Below, piece after piece: positions 25,650 through 33,792 of a stretch of 64,000 nucleotides of DNA. Origin of the DNA: Mycolicibacterium porcinum (GTDB lineage: Bacteria > Actinomycetota > Actinomycetes > Mycobacteriales > Mycobacteriaceae); the NCBI GenBank assembly GCA_002086835.1, contig MVIG01000020.1, positions 1 to 64,000 on the forward strand, in the 5' to 3' direction. Every line of letters begins with the position of its first letter. Within the stretch, counting starts at the first letter, position 1. Under the pieces are notes generated by a model that did no database searches, had not been told where the DNA came from, and saw only the letters and a program-made list of their open reading frames with translations. The translations under genes and the position numbers were made by a program.

Positions 25650-26630
25650 TTACCCGTGCGCCTTGCGGACGAGATCGATGGCGTACTGGTTGACGAAAGT
25701 GCCCGCCGAGGCCTCGCCCGTGCCACACGAGCCATCGGACTCGCCGGGCCGCTTGACCCAGAGGAACGCGTCGACGTTTCCGTTTCCGGTCGCGGTGGTC
25801 GGCGCAGCGCCGAGGGCCCTGCCGCTGGGGTTGCACCAGTACATCTCACCTTCGGCCGGTCCGGCGCCGTTGCGCGAGGTGTCGATCACGTAGGGCTTGC
25901 CGCCGGTCTGGCCCGAAATGGCGTCGCCGTAACCGATTTCCTCTTCGGTGGTGAAGAAGTTGGCCGTGTTGAGGCTGAAGCCGCGCGCCTTGGCCACCCC
26001 GACCCGGTTGAGCCGATTGGCCATTTCGTCGGCGGCCACCCACCGCGAGTGACCCGCGTCGACGTACAGCGCGGTACCAGGATTGCGGGTCAGCGTGTCG
26101 ACGGCGTAGCTCATCAGGTTGTAGCGTTCCTCGCGCTGATCACCCGACAGGCAGTCGGCCATGGCGAGGGCATCCGGTTCGAGGATGACCGCGGCCGGCC
26201 CGCCACCGATGGCGGCGGCGACGCCGTCGATCCAGCCTTTGTAGGTCGCCGCCGACCCGAACCCACCTGCCGCGTAGCTGCCGCAGTCGCGATGCGGGAT
26301 GCCGTACAGCGCCAGGATCGGCATGGTGCCTGCGGCCTGCGCCGCGGCGATGTACTTCGCGTCCACCCCGGGGTTGGAGACGTTGTCCATCCAGTAGGCC
26401 GTGGGCGTGTTGGCGATCGCCTGCAGCTCGGGGCTCGGGTCACCCTGCGCGGCGCGTGCGGCCTTCGACGAGGGATTGACGTAGAACGAGTGCCCTTCGA
26501 GCGGGTTGCCGTCACTGGCCAGGCGCACCGCCGGCGCCGGCCCGGCAGCGAGACCCGCGCCGACCACGGAGGCAACTGTCAGAAAAGGGAAGATCAACCG
26601 CGCGACTGCGCCAGCAGCTGAGGACATCAC
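25650..26630 (-). CDS. Secreted glycoside hydrolase family 6 (endoglucanase/cellobiohydrolase)
   Basis: 326 residues with an N-terminal hydrophobic export signal (LIFPFLTVASVVGAGLAAGPAPA). GH6 motifs are present: YWMDN, YGIPHRDCGSYAAGG (catalytic acid region), ILEPDALA, SLNTANFFTTEEEIGYGDAIS, DTSRNGAGP and LWVKRPGESDG. Conserved cysteine pairs are visible. No cellulose-binding module is attached. Related to mycobacterial CelA1-type enzymes. Acts outside the cell on beta-1,4-glucan. Confidence 0.92.
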   Translation of the reverse strand: MMSSAAGAVARLIFPFLTVASVVGAGLAAGPAPAVRLASDGNPLEGHSFYVNPSSKAARAAQGDPSPELQAIANTPTAYWMDNVSNPGVDAKYIAAAQAAGTMPILALYGIPHRDCGSYAAGGFGSAATYKGWIDGVAAAIGGGPAAVILEPDALAMADCLSGDQREERYNLMSYAVDTLTRNPGTALYVDAGHSRWVAADEMANRLNRVGVAKARGFSLNTANFFTTEEEIGYGDAISGQTGGKPYVIDTSRNGAGPAEGEMYWCNPSGRALGAAPTTATGNGNVDAFLWVKRPGESDGSCGTGEASAGTFVNQYAIDLVRKAHG

Positions 26631-26776
26631 CTCAGGGAAAGTAATGGCGCGACGCGATAAGCGCCAGTCGCTCCCCGCGGGGACCGCGTGTCAGGAATGG
26701 GCGCGCCGGCGTCGGAACGGTCGAGCACCAGCGTGTAGAAGCGAATACGCTCGCGCAATTCGTCCTGGTCGACTCG

Positions 26777-28381
26777 TTACGGTGACGGCACCGGTTCCAG
26801 TGCGACGGCATGTTCTGCGGCCCGCCGTCCCGAGAAGACGCAATCGGCCAGCGACAACCCACTGACGTACGAGTTGGCACAGATACCTATCGCGGTGCGT
26901 CCCGCCGCATACAACCCCGGAATGGACTGACCGTCAGGAGTTGTCACCGCCCCGGTGTCCTCGTCGACGAGCAGGCCACCGAGGGTGAACATCGGGCACG
27001 GGTTGATCAGGCTGCGCTTGATGGATATCGCGATCAGAGAGAACGGGCCCTGCTCGACGGGCTGAACGAATTCGGCGGGCTTGCCGAGCGGATCCGGCAG
27101 TCCTGCCGCGGCCGCGGCATTGTGGGTCTCGACAGTGACCCGCAGCCCGGCTGGATCGACACCGGCCTTGGCAGCCACCTCTTCCAGCGTGTCTCCGACG
27201 ACCCGATCGGTGCGCAACATGGCTTCCATCTGCAGGCGCTGAAACCAGATCGCCTGCTTGGGAAGTTGGGCTCGTGCCTCGTTCAGCAGACGCCGATCCG
27301 CCAGAATCCAGCCGCGCCCGCCATGGTCTTGAATCATGGCGTGCCCGACGGCCGCGCCGTAGCGAGTCTCGTCGATGAATCGTTGCCCCGCCTCGTCGAC
27401 GACGAGGGCACTCAGGAACGCGCTCGGCGGAGTGATGAATCGCCAGGCCGATACGTTGTCGAGGCGATCGACGGCGGCACCGATGTCGGCGGCCAGAGTG
27501 ATTCCGCTGCCGTCGTCGGCGCTGGTACCGAGCTGAAGGCCGTCGCGGTACTGCGGGGCGTGCTCGGCGATCCATTCGCGATTGGCGATGTAGCCGCCGG
27601 CGCTGAGGATGACGGCTTGGCGCACATGAATATCGACCGTGCGGGCATACCTGCGTTCCAGACGGTTGAGGAGCCTTTCCATCGCGGCCCGCAGTGGCGG
27701 GTAGTAGATGCCGGGTTTGATCGCGAGTTCGGCGTATGCGCGATAGCGGCCGCGAACCCAGGCAGGCGCACCGTCGAGCGTACTGACCCGGACGCCGACC
27801 ACGCGGCCCTCCGAGTTGGTCAACAGCGCGACGGCGCGGGTGTGGAACTGGGTGCGCACCCCGAGGGCGGCGGCTGATTCGGCCAAGGGCTGATAGATCT
27901 TCTTGCCCGAGGCTCCCGGGCCTTTCGCCCGGTGGCCACGTTGCGCCGGTGGTGTGATGGCGCGGAAGCGGCCGGAGTTCTCGCTGCCCGAGTAGTACAG
28001 GTAGTACTTGTTGTTCGGGTAGGACGTCTTGTACGGGCATACCGATGCCTCGAACGGCACGCCGTGCCGGGTCAGCCAGTCGATCATCGCCGGACTGGTG
28101 TCGACGAAGCGACGCAGCGTTTCGGGGCGCACGGCATCGCCGATCTCGGCCTGCAGGTAGGCGTACATCGCATCGGCGGTGTCATCGACACCGGCTTGCC
28201 GTTGCACCCAGGTCCCGCCGCCGGCGTAGATGATCCCGCCCGACACCTGCGTCGCACCGCCGCCGTTGAATCGGTCGATCGCGAGCACATCGGCACCTCG
28301 TGCCCGCGCTTCCAGGGCAGCAGAAACGCCCGCCGCCCCGTATCCGACCACGAGGACATCGACTGTGTGCGTTTCTGGCAT
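26777..28381 (-). CDS. FAD-dependent oxidoreductase (3-ketosteroid dehydrogenase/fumarate reductase flavoprotein family)
   Basis: 534 residues. N-terminal FAD motif VVGYGAAGVSAALEARARGADVLAIDR with GGGATQVSGGIIYAGGGT, C-terminal GLYAAGRTAIGICANSYVSGLSLADCVFSGRRAAEHA. This is the family of KstD and flavocytochrome c; a steroid or fumarate-like substrate is possible but unproven. The ATG at 28381 has GGGAGAG upstream. Divergent from the TetR gene at 28467 with a perfect palindrome between them. Confidence 0.9.
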   Translation of the reverse strand: MPETHTVDVLVVGYGAAGVSAALEARARGADVLAIDRFNGGGATQVSGGIIYAGGGTWVQRQAGVDDTADAMYAYLQAEIGDAVRPETLRRFVDTSPAMIDWLTRHGVPFEASVCPYKTSYPNNKYYLYYSGSENSGRFRAITPPAQRGHRAKGPGASGKKIYQPLAESAAALGVRTQFHTRAVALLTNSEGRVVGVRVSTLDGAPAWVRGRYRAYAELAIKPGIYYPPLRAAMERLLNRLERRYARTVDIHVRQAVILSAGGYIANREWIAEHAPQYRDGLQLGTSADDGSGITLAADIGAAVDRLDNVSAWRFITPPSAFLSALVVDEAGQRFIDETRYGAAVGHAMIQDHGGRGWILADRRLLNEARAQLPKQAIWFQRLQMEAMLRTDRVVGDTLEEVAAKAGVDPAGLRVTVETHNAAAAAGLPDPLGKPAEFVQPVEQGPFSLIAISIKRSLINPCPMFTLGGLLVDEDTGAVTTPDGQSIPGLYAAGRTAIGICANSYVSGLSLADCVFSGRRAAEHAVALEPVPSP

Positions 28382-28416
28382 GGCTCTCCCTGATCGACCG
28401 CCACCTTGAACTCCTA

Positions 28417-28437
28417 GTTTGTACTCAAAGTACAAAC
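28417..28437. promoter_or_regulatory. TetR operator between FAD oxidoreductase and TetR
   Basis: Perfect 9-base arms GTTTGTACT and AGTACAAAC around a 3-base centre. It lies 35 bases upstream of one start and 29 upstream of the other, so one bound dimer could repress both divergent genes. Confidence 0.75.
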
Positions 28438-28466
28438 GCTGCGCAAGGTGCTCGTAGACTGCGCTC

Positions 28467-29066
28467 GTGGCTGAACAGACCGGGCGAACGGTGCCCCCTG
28501 CAGTGGCCGAGAAGCTGTACAGCGCGACCGACCTCATCGCCGCCCGGGGGCTGGAGAAAACGAAGATCGAGGACATCGCCAAGTCGTCTGGCGTCCCGAA
28601 GGCAACGCTGTACTACTACTTCAAAGGCAAGGACGACATCCTGGCCTTTCTCTTCCGGGATTCTCTCGACGCGCTCGCCCGCGATGTCGCCGCGGCTGCC
28701 GACGGCCCTGGACGGGGCAGAGACCGCTTGGCCGCCGTGATCCAGGTCCAGGTTGCGCACACCATGCACCGACCGGCAACCGCGCAGGCCCTGGTCGGCG
28801 ATCTGAGCCGCGCGATTCGACTGCCCGAACTCGCGTCGGCCGTTCAAGAGGCGTTCTACGAACCCATCGCCCGAGTGCTCCACGCCGGGGCCGCCGACGG
28901 CTCGCTGCGGAAACTCTCCGACCCCGAGAGTGCTGCGATCAGTGTCTTCGGCGCGATCATGATGACCGCGATGCTGCACAACGTGATCGGTTCGGAGAAG
29001 GCACAAGACCAAGTCGCCGACGAGGTCATGCAACTCATCGAGAACGGGCTCGCGCCGTCACGCTGA
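28467..29066 (+). CDS. TetR family regulator
   Basis: 199 residues; HTH LIAARGLEKTKIEDIAKSSGVPKATLYYYFKGKDDIL, then a TetR C-terminal domain. GTG start at 28467. It is separated from the divergent FAD oxidoreductase by a perfect inverted repeat and is probably its repressor. Its stop overlaps the ATG of the following DsbA-like gene, so the two are probably cotranscribed. Confidence 0.92.
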   Translation: MAEQTGRTVPPAVAEKLYSATDLIAARGLEKTKIEDIAKSSGVPKATLYYYFKGKDDILAFLFRDSLDALARDVAAAADGPGRGRDRLAAVIQVQVAHTMHRPATAQALVGDLSRAIRLPELASAVQEAFYEPIARVLHAGAADGSLRKLSDPESAAISVFGAIMMTAMLHNVIGSEKAQDQVADEVMQLIENGLAPSR

Positions 29067-29770
29067 TGGGTTCAGACATGATGGAGCCCATGAGCCACAC
29101 GCGAACCAGATCTGCGCACCGACTGACGATTACCTCCATCGCGGTGGTGCTGGGTCTGCTGGCATCGGTTCTGATGTGGGGGCCCGGCGCCGGGCGCGCG
29201 TACGCGGCAGAGGCGTCACCGGCCGGGGATGCGCTCTCCATCGGCGACCCCGCTGCCCCGGGACAGATCGACCTCTACCTGGATCCGCTCTGCCCCTACA
29301 GCGGGAAGATGGTCCGCGAGCAGGGTGCCGAGATCGGCCGTCGAATCGAGGCAGGCAAGCTCCACGTCAACTTGCGGCTGGTCAATTTTCTCGAAAAGTA
29401 CTCAGCCAGCGGCACTTACGACAGCCGCGCCATCTACGCCGCATTCGTCGTCGCCGATCACTCCAAATCGAGCGACGTCACCTGGCGGTTCATCGAGCAG
29501 ATCTTCGCCGCCGACCAGCAGCCGCGGGAGAAAGGCCCGACAGATCTGAGCAACGATCAGCTCTCCGGGCTGGCCGATCGCGCCGGCGCACCGCCGTCGG
29601 CACAGGACATGATCAAGCTGGGGCTGCCCGTCCCCTTCGACGGACATGCCATCGCCGCCAACAACCTGCCGCTGCTGCGGGCACTCCCCGACTCCGGGGT
29701 GCCGATGGTGGTCATCGACGGCGAATCGGTAGACGGAAACTCCGATTGGCTCGATCGCCTGCCGCGCTGA
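29066..29770 (+). CDS. Secreted DsbA-like thioredoxin-fold protein lacking the second active-site Cys
   Basis: 234 residues. Signal/anchor segment LTITSIAVVLGLLASVLMW with a possible AYA-A cleavage near residue 47. The thioredoxin-fold domain of the DsbA/BdbD type begins LSIGDPAAPGQIDLYLDPLCPYSGKM. The active-site motif is CPYS instead of CPxC, so it cannot act as a normal dithiol oxidase; mixed-disulfide isomerase or structural roles are possible. The ATG at 29066 overlaps the TetR stop; ATG 29090 is an alternative. Confidence 0.85.
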   Translation: MGSDMMEPMSHTRTRSAHRLTITSIAVVLGLLASVLMWGPGAGRAYAAEASPAGDALSIGDPAAPGQIDLYLDPLCPYSGKMVREQGAEIGRRIEAGKLHVNLRLVNFLEKYSASGTYDSRAIYAAFVVADHSKSSDVTWRFIEQIFAADQQPREKGPTDLSNDQLSGLADRAGAPPSAQDMIKLGLPVPFDGHAIAANNLPLLRALPDSGVPMVVIDGESVDGNSDWLDRLPR

Positions 29771-29771
29771 A

Positions 29772-30152
29772 CTATCGCGACGTCCCGATCGGCGGCAGCG
29801 AGCCGACGGCCTCGAGCTGATCGTGCTGGGCGGCGAGGGTGTCGGCCAGGAACGTCCGGGCGATGCGAAGCAGCTCGGCGATCTTCGGGTGCGCAAGCGT
29901 GTAGTACACCGCGTTGCCGACCCGATGCCCGCTGACCACGTGATGACGCTTGAGGACCGCGAGATGCTGGGACAGCAGCGTCGGTTCGATATCGGTGGCA
30001 GCCAGGATCGCGCTGACCGGGGTGGGCTCCTGGCTGACCGACAAGATCTCCAGCACCCGGATCCGCGCCGGGTGCGCCAACGCCTTGAACAGATTGGCCT
30101 TGATCTCGTACAACGGCCGCTCGGGACCATCCAGGACGCTGTCGGTCACCAC
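29772..30152 (-). CDS. ArsR family regulator
   Basis: 126-residue winged-helix protein: ANLFKALAHPARIRVLEILS, ATDIEPTLLSQHLAVLKRHHVVSGHRVGNAVYYTL. No classical alpha3 metal-binding CxC motif, so it senses something other than soft metals or uses other residues. An inverted repeat lies just upstream (30160-30195), in the divergent region shared with the DUF5313 gene. Convergent with the DsbA-like gene. Confidence 0.9.
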   Translation of the reverse strand: MVTDSVLDGPERPLYEIKANLFKALAHPARIRVLEILSVSQEPTPVSAILAATDIEPTLLSQHLAVLKRHHVVSGHRVGNAVYYTLAHPKIAELLRIARTFLADTLAAQHDQLEAVGSLPPIGTSR

Positions 30153-30159
30153 TGCCCCA

Positions 30160-30195
30160 ATGATTGACGGATTGATGAAATTCGCAATCCATCAT
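30160..30195. promoter_or_regulatory. Putative ArsR operator
   Basis: GGATTG (30169-30174) and CAATCC (30185-30190) form an inverted repeat, extended outward by ATGAT (30160-30164) and ATCAT (30191-30195) with a 4-base offset on the left. It lies between divergent ArsR and DUF5313 genes. Confidence 0.5.
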
Positions 30196-30216
30196 AGCGA
30201 CCGTTACCCTTCAGCA

Positions 30217-30636
30217 ATGCCCACCGGCCAAGCCCCACGCACCAAACCGGGCCCACTGCAGTACATCGCGTACTGCTACGGCAAGCGGCTGCCCGATTCG
30301 ATGCGCGACTGGGTGGCCAAGGACCTGGCAGGTCCCGGCGCCACGATCCGGATGATGGTTCGCGTCGCGATCCCGGCGATCCTCGTCCTGGCGCCGATCT
30401 GGTTCATCCCGATGTCGCTCTACCTGCACGCCAGCATGACGGTGCCCATCTTCATCCCGTTCGTGTACTTCTCCCACGCGCTGAACAAGGTGTGGCGCCG
30501 TCACATGCTCGTCAAACACGGCCTGAACCCGGCCCTGCTCGACGAGCTGTCACGCAAGAAGAACGCGCACATCCACCAGGCGTACGCCGAACGCTACGGC
30601 CCCCGCACCGGGCCGAGCAGCAGCGGCGACATCTGA
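30217..30636 (+). CDS. DUF5313-type membrane protein
   Basis: 139 residues with the family N-terminus (LPDSMRDWVAKDLAGPGATIRMMVR) and two membrane segments (IPAILVLAPIWFIPMSLYL and MTVPIFIPFVYFSHAL). The C-terminal cytoplasmic tail is basic. Found across mycobacteria; function unknown. ATG at 30217 chosen since the upstream frame runs through the ArsR operator. Convergent with the M56 peptidase gene. Confidence 0.8.
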   Translation: MPTGQAPRTKPGPLQYIAYCYGKRLPDSMRDWVAKDLAGPGATIRMMVRVAIPAILVLAPIWFIPMSLYLHASMTVPIFIPFVYFSHALNKVWRRHMLVKHGLNPALLDELSRKKNAHIHQAYAERYGPRTGPSSSGDI

Positions 30637-30653
30637 TCCGCTCACCCGCATGG

Positions 30654-31592
30654 CTACGGCTGAAGCGTGCACAACGTGAGCGCGAAGGCGGGTGCCGCAG
30701 CAGTCCCGATGACGATGAGCAACATCGTCAGCGACCGCGGGTGCCACCGGATCGACCGCTGAGGTTGCATGAGGCGGGCGACCCGGTCGGTCACCGCGGT
30801 GCCGGCAGCCGCGAGCACACCGTCGGGCAGCCGGAGCCGGGTGCTCAACGTGACGAGACCGGCCAACAGCGGCTCGCGGCCGTGCCTGCGGCTGGCCGCA
30901 TCGTCGGCGCACATCTCCAGCAGTGCCGGCACAGATCGCGCCGCCGCCCGCATCAGGGGCAGCCTCGGCAACGCCGCCGCGAGGGTGCTCAGGATCGCGA
31001 TCACATGGTGATGACGGCCACGCAGGTGCGCCCGCTCATGGGCCAGAACCGCGGCCAGCGCCTGCGGGTTCAACAACTCCAAGGCGGCGGTCGTGACGAC
31101 GATGGCGCGTTGCCGTCCGCCCGAGACACAGTAGGCCGTTGGTTGGTCGGCGGTGATGGCGACGACGCCGGCGTGGTCGGTGGGCCTGCCGATGATCCGG
31201 ACCGCATCCACGTGTCGGCGATTGGCGCGCCGCGTCTTGTACAACGTGACGATCACCCGGCGGGTGGTGTTGGTCGCCACTGCAGCAGTGACTGCGAGCA
31301 GCGCGACGACCAATACCGTGGCCACGGTGGGCGGTAGCGTCACCGCGCTGGCGATTCCCAGCGTTTCGACGCAGAAAGTCGGTGCGCTGCGAGTGATCAG
31401 GCTGTGGGCGGCACCCACGATCAGGATCACCAACGCCGCCACCCAGGCGAAGGACGCGGTCGCGACCACCACCAGCCAGCTTGCCACCGAAAGCCTGGGA
31501 TGAATGCCTGCCGAGATCGGGCCGGTGAACAGCACCGGAGCCAACCAGCTCAATGCCATCGCGTAGCCGAGGAGAAAGGTGACCGCGTTCAT
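30654..31592 (-). CDS. M56 family (BlaR1-like) membrane metallopeptidase
   Basis: 312 residues with four hydrophobic segments in the N-terminal half (ALSWLAPVLF; SVASWLVVVATASFAWVAALVILIV; TLPPTVATVLVVALLAVTAAVA; C-terminal MLLIVIGTAAAPAFAL). HExxH motif in VLAHERAHLRGRHHH. There is no C-terminal penicillin-binding sensor domain, unlike staphylococcal BlaR1. Expected to cleave the BlaI repressor encoded immediately upstream (4-base overlap). Corresponds in layout to the mycobacterial BlaI-BlaR pair. Confidence 0.9.
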   Translation of the reverse strand: MNAVTFLLGYAMALSWLAPVLFTGPISAGIHPRLSVASWLVVVATASFAWVAALVILIVGAAHSLITRSAPTFCVETLGIASAVTLPPTVATVLVVALLAVTAAVATNTTRRVIVTLYKTRRANRRHVDAVRIIGRPTDHAGVVAITADQPTAYCVSGGRQRAIVVTTAALELLNPQALAAVLAHERAHLRGRHHHVIAILSTLAAALPRLPLMRAAARSVPALLEMCADDAASRRHGREPLLAGLVTLSTRLRLPDGVLAAAGTAVTDRVARLMQPQRSIRWHPRSLTMLLIVIGTAAAPAFALTLCTLQP

Positions 31593-31969
31593 CGTGACTG
31601 CCCCTCGGTGAACCGCTTGAGCGCCTGCCGCAGCTTTGTCGAGTCGTCGTCGACGATCTGCTCGAGGAAGAAGTTGAGGATCAGCTCGCTGTCACCGCCG
31701 GACTCGAACACCGTGCGCATGAGCTGTGCGGAGTGCTCCTCGCGGCTCATCACCGGCCGATAGCTGTAGGCCAGACCGACTTTCTCCCGCTGCAGCCAGC
31801 CCTTGCGAAACAGGTTGTCCATCGTCGACATGACCGTGGTGTAGGCGATCTGGCGCTTGGTGACGAGCTCGTCGTGCACGCTGCGTACCGTGGACGGCTC
31901 GGTACGCGACCAGAGCACTTCCATCACCACAGCTTCGAGATCGCCAAATCCCGTTATTCCCATAACCAT
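31589..31969 (-). CDS. BlaI/MecI/CopY family repressor
   Basis: 126 residues: GDLEAVVMEVLWSRTEPSTVRSVHDELVTKRQIAYTTVMSTMDNLFRKGWLQREKVGLAYSY is the BlaI winged helix, followed by the dimerisation/cleavage helix ending near the M56 start. BlaI binds TACTACA-type inverted repeats and is inactivated by its M56 partner. A candidate site is the 25-base palindrome at 33713-33737 and degenerate half-sites lie at 32020-32037. Confidence 0.92.
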   Translation of the reverse strand: MVMGITGFGDLEAVVMEVLWSRTEPSTVRSVHDELVTKRQIAYTTVMSTMDNLFRKGWLQREKVGLAYSYRPVMSREEHSAQLMRTVFESGGDSELILNFFLEQIVDDDSTKLRQALKRFTEGQSR

Positions 31970-32019
31970 TACCGCCCGCCAAGGTGTGCCTGCACCGTTC
32001 TCCGGCCTCGCGCGTCAAA

Positions 32020-32037
32020 CCTATGTAGCGCGATAGT
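32020..32037. promoter_or_regulatory. Degenerate BlaI-like half-sites upstream of blaI-type gene
   Basis: CTATGTAG and ATAGTAG lie 50-70 bases before the BlaI-type start and resemble halves of the BlaI consensus TACTACATATGTAGTA, but do not form a full palindrome. Confidence 0.35.
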
Positions 32038-32048
32038 AGCTGCTTCGC

Positions 32049-32945
32049 TCATTGCGTCGTGCTCCCGATCCCGGTGGCCCGGGAATCGACGTCCACGCCG
32101 TCAGACTCCGCAACGCCGGTTCGCGTACGGGTACGCCGCCGCCACAATCGAATTGACCGCCACAGGATGAGTGCCACCACCACGCCCAAGATCAGCCCGG
32201 GGTCGCCGACGCTGGACGACAGTCGGCCCAGCCACACTTGCAGGTCGTACTGCGCGTCGACGGAAAGCACGCCACCGAGATTCGCGGTGCCGTCGGTGAA
32301 CAGGAACACCCCACCGAGCACGATGAACGCCGCCCCGGTGAGCAGGGAGGTGGTGTGCGTCTCCAGCGGGCCGAGACGCACCGGTCGCCCGCGTAACCAG
32401 GTCCGCTTCGACAGGTTGAAGCGATCCCACAACCACGCGAGCAGGAACAACGGCGCCGCCATCCCCAGTGCGTAGACGGCCATCAGCAGTGCCCCATAGG
32501 CCGGGTCCGCACCCATCGCCGACATCGTCAGGACCGCGCCGAGCAGTGGACCGGCGCAGAAGCCGGCCAGTCCGTAAACAGCTCCCAGCACGAATACCGA
32601 GACGGAGCCGGAAATGTTGATCCGCCCCATCGTCCGTTGCACGAACGAGAGACCGAATCCCTTGCCCAGCAACGTCATCAACCCGAACACGATCAGCACC
32701 AGCCCACCGATCACGGTCATTTCGCTCCGATAACGCGTGACCGCGCTGCCCAACAGCCCAACACCGGCACCCAGGGGCACCAACACCACACAGAGTCCCA
32801 CCCAGAACACGAGCGTGCGGCGGATCAACAGGTGCGCCCGATCGAAGGCGTAGGCGAAGAACGACGGCAGGAGCAGGGCCGAACAGGGACTGAGCAGGGA
32901 AGCCAACCCGCCGAGGAAGGCTCCCAGTAGACCGATGCCGTTCAT
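32049..32945 (-). CDS. CcdA/DsbD-like transmembrane thiol reductant transporter
   Basis: 298 residues with multiple membrane segments; FLGGLASLLSPCSALLLPSFFAYAFD is the CcdA signature with the first reactive Cys, and the second is in YGLAGFCAGPLLGAVLTM. The C-terminal tail is Arg rich. It would carry electrons across the membrane to the DsbA-like partner or to cytochrome c maturation. The ATG at 32945 overlaps the DsbA-like stop in ATGA. Confidence 0.9.
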   Translation of the reverse strand: MNGIGLLGAFLGGLASLLSPCSALLLPSFFAYAFDRAHLLIRRTLVFWVGLCVVLVPLGAGVGLLGSAVTRYRSEMTVIGGLVLIVFGLMTLLGKGFGLSFVQRTMGRINISGSVSVFVLGAVYGLAGFCAGPLLGAVLTMSAMGADPAYGALLMAVYALGMAAPLFLLAWLWDRFNLSKRTWLRGRPVRLGPLETHTTSLLTGAAFIVLGGVFLFTDGTANLGGVLSVDAQYDLQVWLGRLSSSVGDPGLILGVVVALILWRSIRLWRRRTRTRTGVAESDGVDVDSRATGIGSTTQ

Positions 32946-33685
32946 CGGGCGGCCAGGGCACCGTCGATGGCGCGGACGAAGTCTTCGGTGGGCTGCGCGC
33001 CGAGCATCGGCACATCGTTGATCAGAAATGCCGGAGTGCTGGGCACGCCGATGGCCGTGCCCCGAGCCAGATCGGCGTTGATGGCGGAGTCGAAGGAGTT
33101 TCCGCGCATCCCGGCGGCGAATCGGCCGATATCGGGAATGCCTGCCGCCCTGGCGAACTCGATCAGCGCCTGGTCTGTCAGGTCTGCCTTCGACCGCTCT
33201 GGCGCGGCGGCGTAGACGGCCCGGTTGAACTCCCAGAACCTGCCTTGCTCGGCCGCCGCACGTCCGGCACGTGCTGCGGCCATCGACTGCGGGCCGAAGA
33301 TCGGGAAGTCGCGCCACTCGATGCGGAGTCGGCCCGCATCGACGTAGCGCTTGACGAGCTCGGGCTCGATGTCGCGGCTGAACTTGGCGCAGAACGGGCA
33401 CCGATAGTCGGAGAACACCACCAACGCCACGGGTGCGTCGGGAGCGCCCAACGCAAGGGGGTCACCCACCTGGCGCCGCTCCACGGGAGGTCGGCCCCCG
33501 TCGACGCTTCCACCCGGCACTTCTGCATCGGACAGGGACGTCACCGACGGACCGGCGGTGGGCGCGGCGGAGACCGCGTCACTGTCCGGGCGGATCACCA
33601 GGTAGGCGATCAGCGCAGCCGCGATGACAACCAGTCCGCCGATGAAGATGAGGTCCTTGTTGACATTCTCTCGCCATCCACCCAC
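32942..33685 (-). CDS. Membrane-anchored DsbA-family thiol oxidoreductase
   Basis: 247 residues. One N-terminal anchor (LIFIGGLVVIAAALIAYLVI), a Ser/Pro/Ala linker, then a DsbA-type thioredoxin domain with VVFSDYRCPFCAKFS (active CPFC) and the cis-Pro loop GVPSTPAFLIND. The GTG at 33685 follows GGAGG by 7 bases; the longer TTG start at 33709 would run to the edge of the operator. First gene of a coupled pair with CcdA-like, divergent from the L,D-transpeptidase. Confidence 0.88.
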   Translation of the reverse strand: MGGWRENVNKDLIFIGGLVVIAAALIAYLVIRPDSDAVSAAPTAGPSVTSLSDAEVPGGSVDGGRPPVERRQVGDPLALGAPDAPVALVVFSDYRCPFCAKFSRDIEPELVKRYVDAGRLRIEWRDFPIFGPQSMAAARAGRAAAEQGRFWEFNRAVYAAAPERSKADLTDQALIEFARAAGIPDIGRFAAGMRGNSFDSAINADLARGTAIGVPSTPAFLINDVPMLGAQPTEDFVRAIDGALAAR

Positions 33686-33712
33686 TGCGCACCTCCATGC
33701 TAGCCTCAAACC

Positions 33713-33737
33713 TACGTAGCTACGCCGTAGCTACGTA
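33713..33737. promoter_or_regulatory. 25-base palindrome, probable BlaI operator
   Basis: TACGTAGCTAC and GTAGCTACGTA flank a 3-base centre, with perfect 11-base arms. It contains TAC/GTA-rich half-sites like the BlaI consensus and sits between the DsbA-like gene (start 33685) and the L,D-transpeptidase (start 33793), so it could control both. Confidence 0.7.
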
Positions 33738-33792
33738 TTCCGTTCTAGCACACCGCGTCACCAGCGCACAGGAACAGATGGGAGACCCCGGG

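Noticed and set aside
25498..25849. Minus-strand frames opposite the Tat-secreted protein gene
   Set aside because: GC-rich antisense shadows of the secreted-protein and cellulase genes, without start signals.
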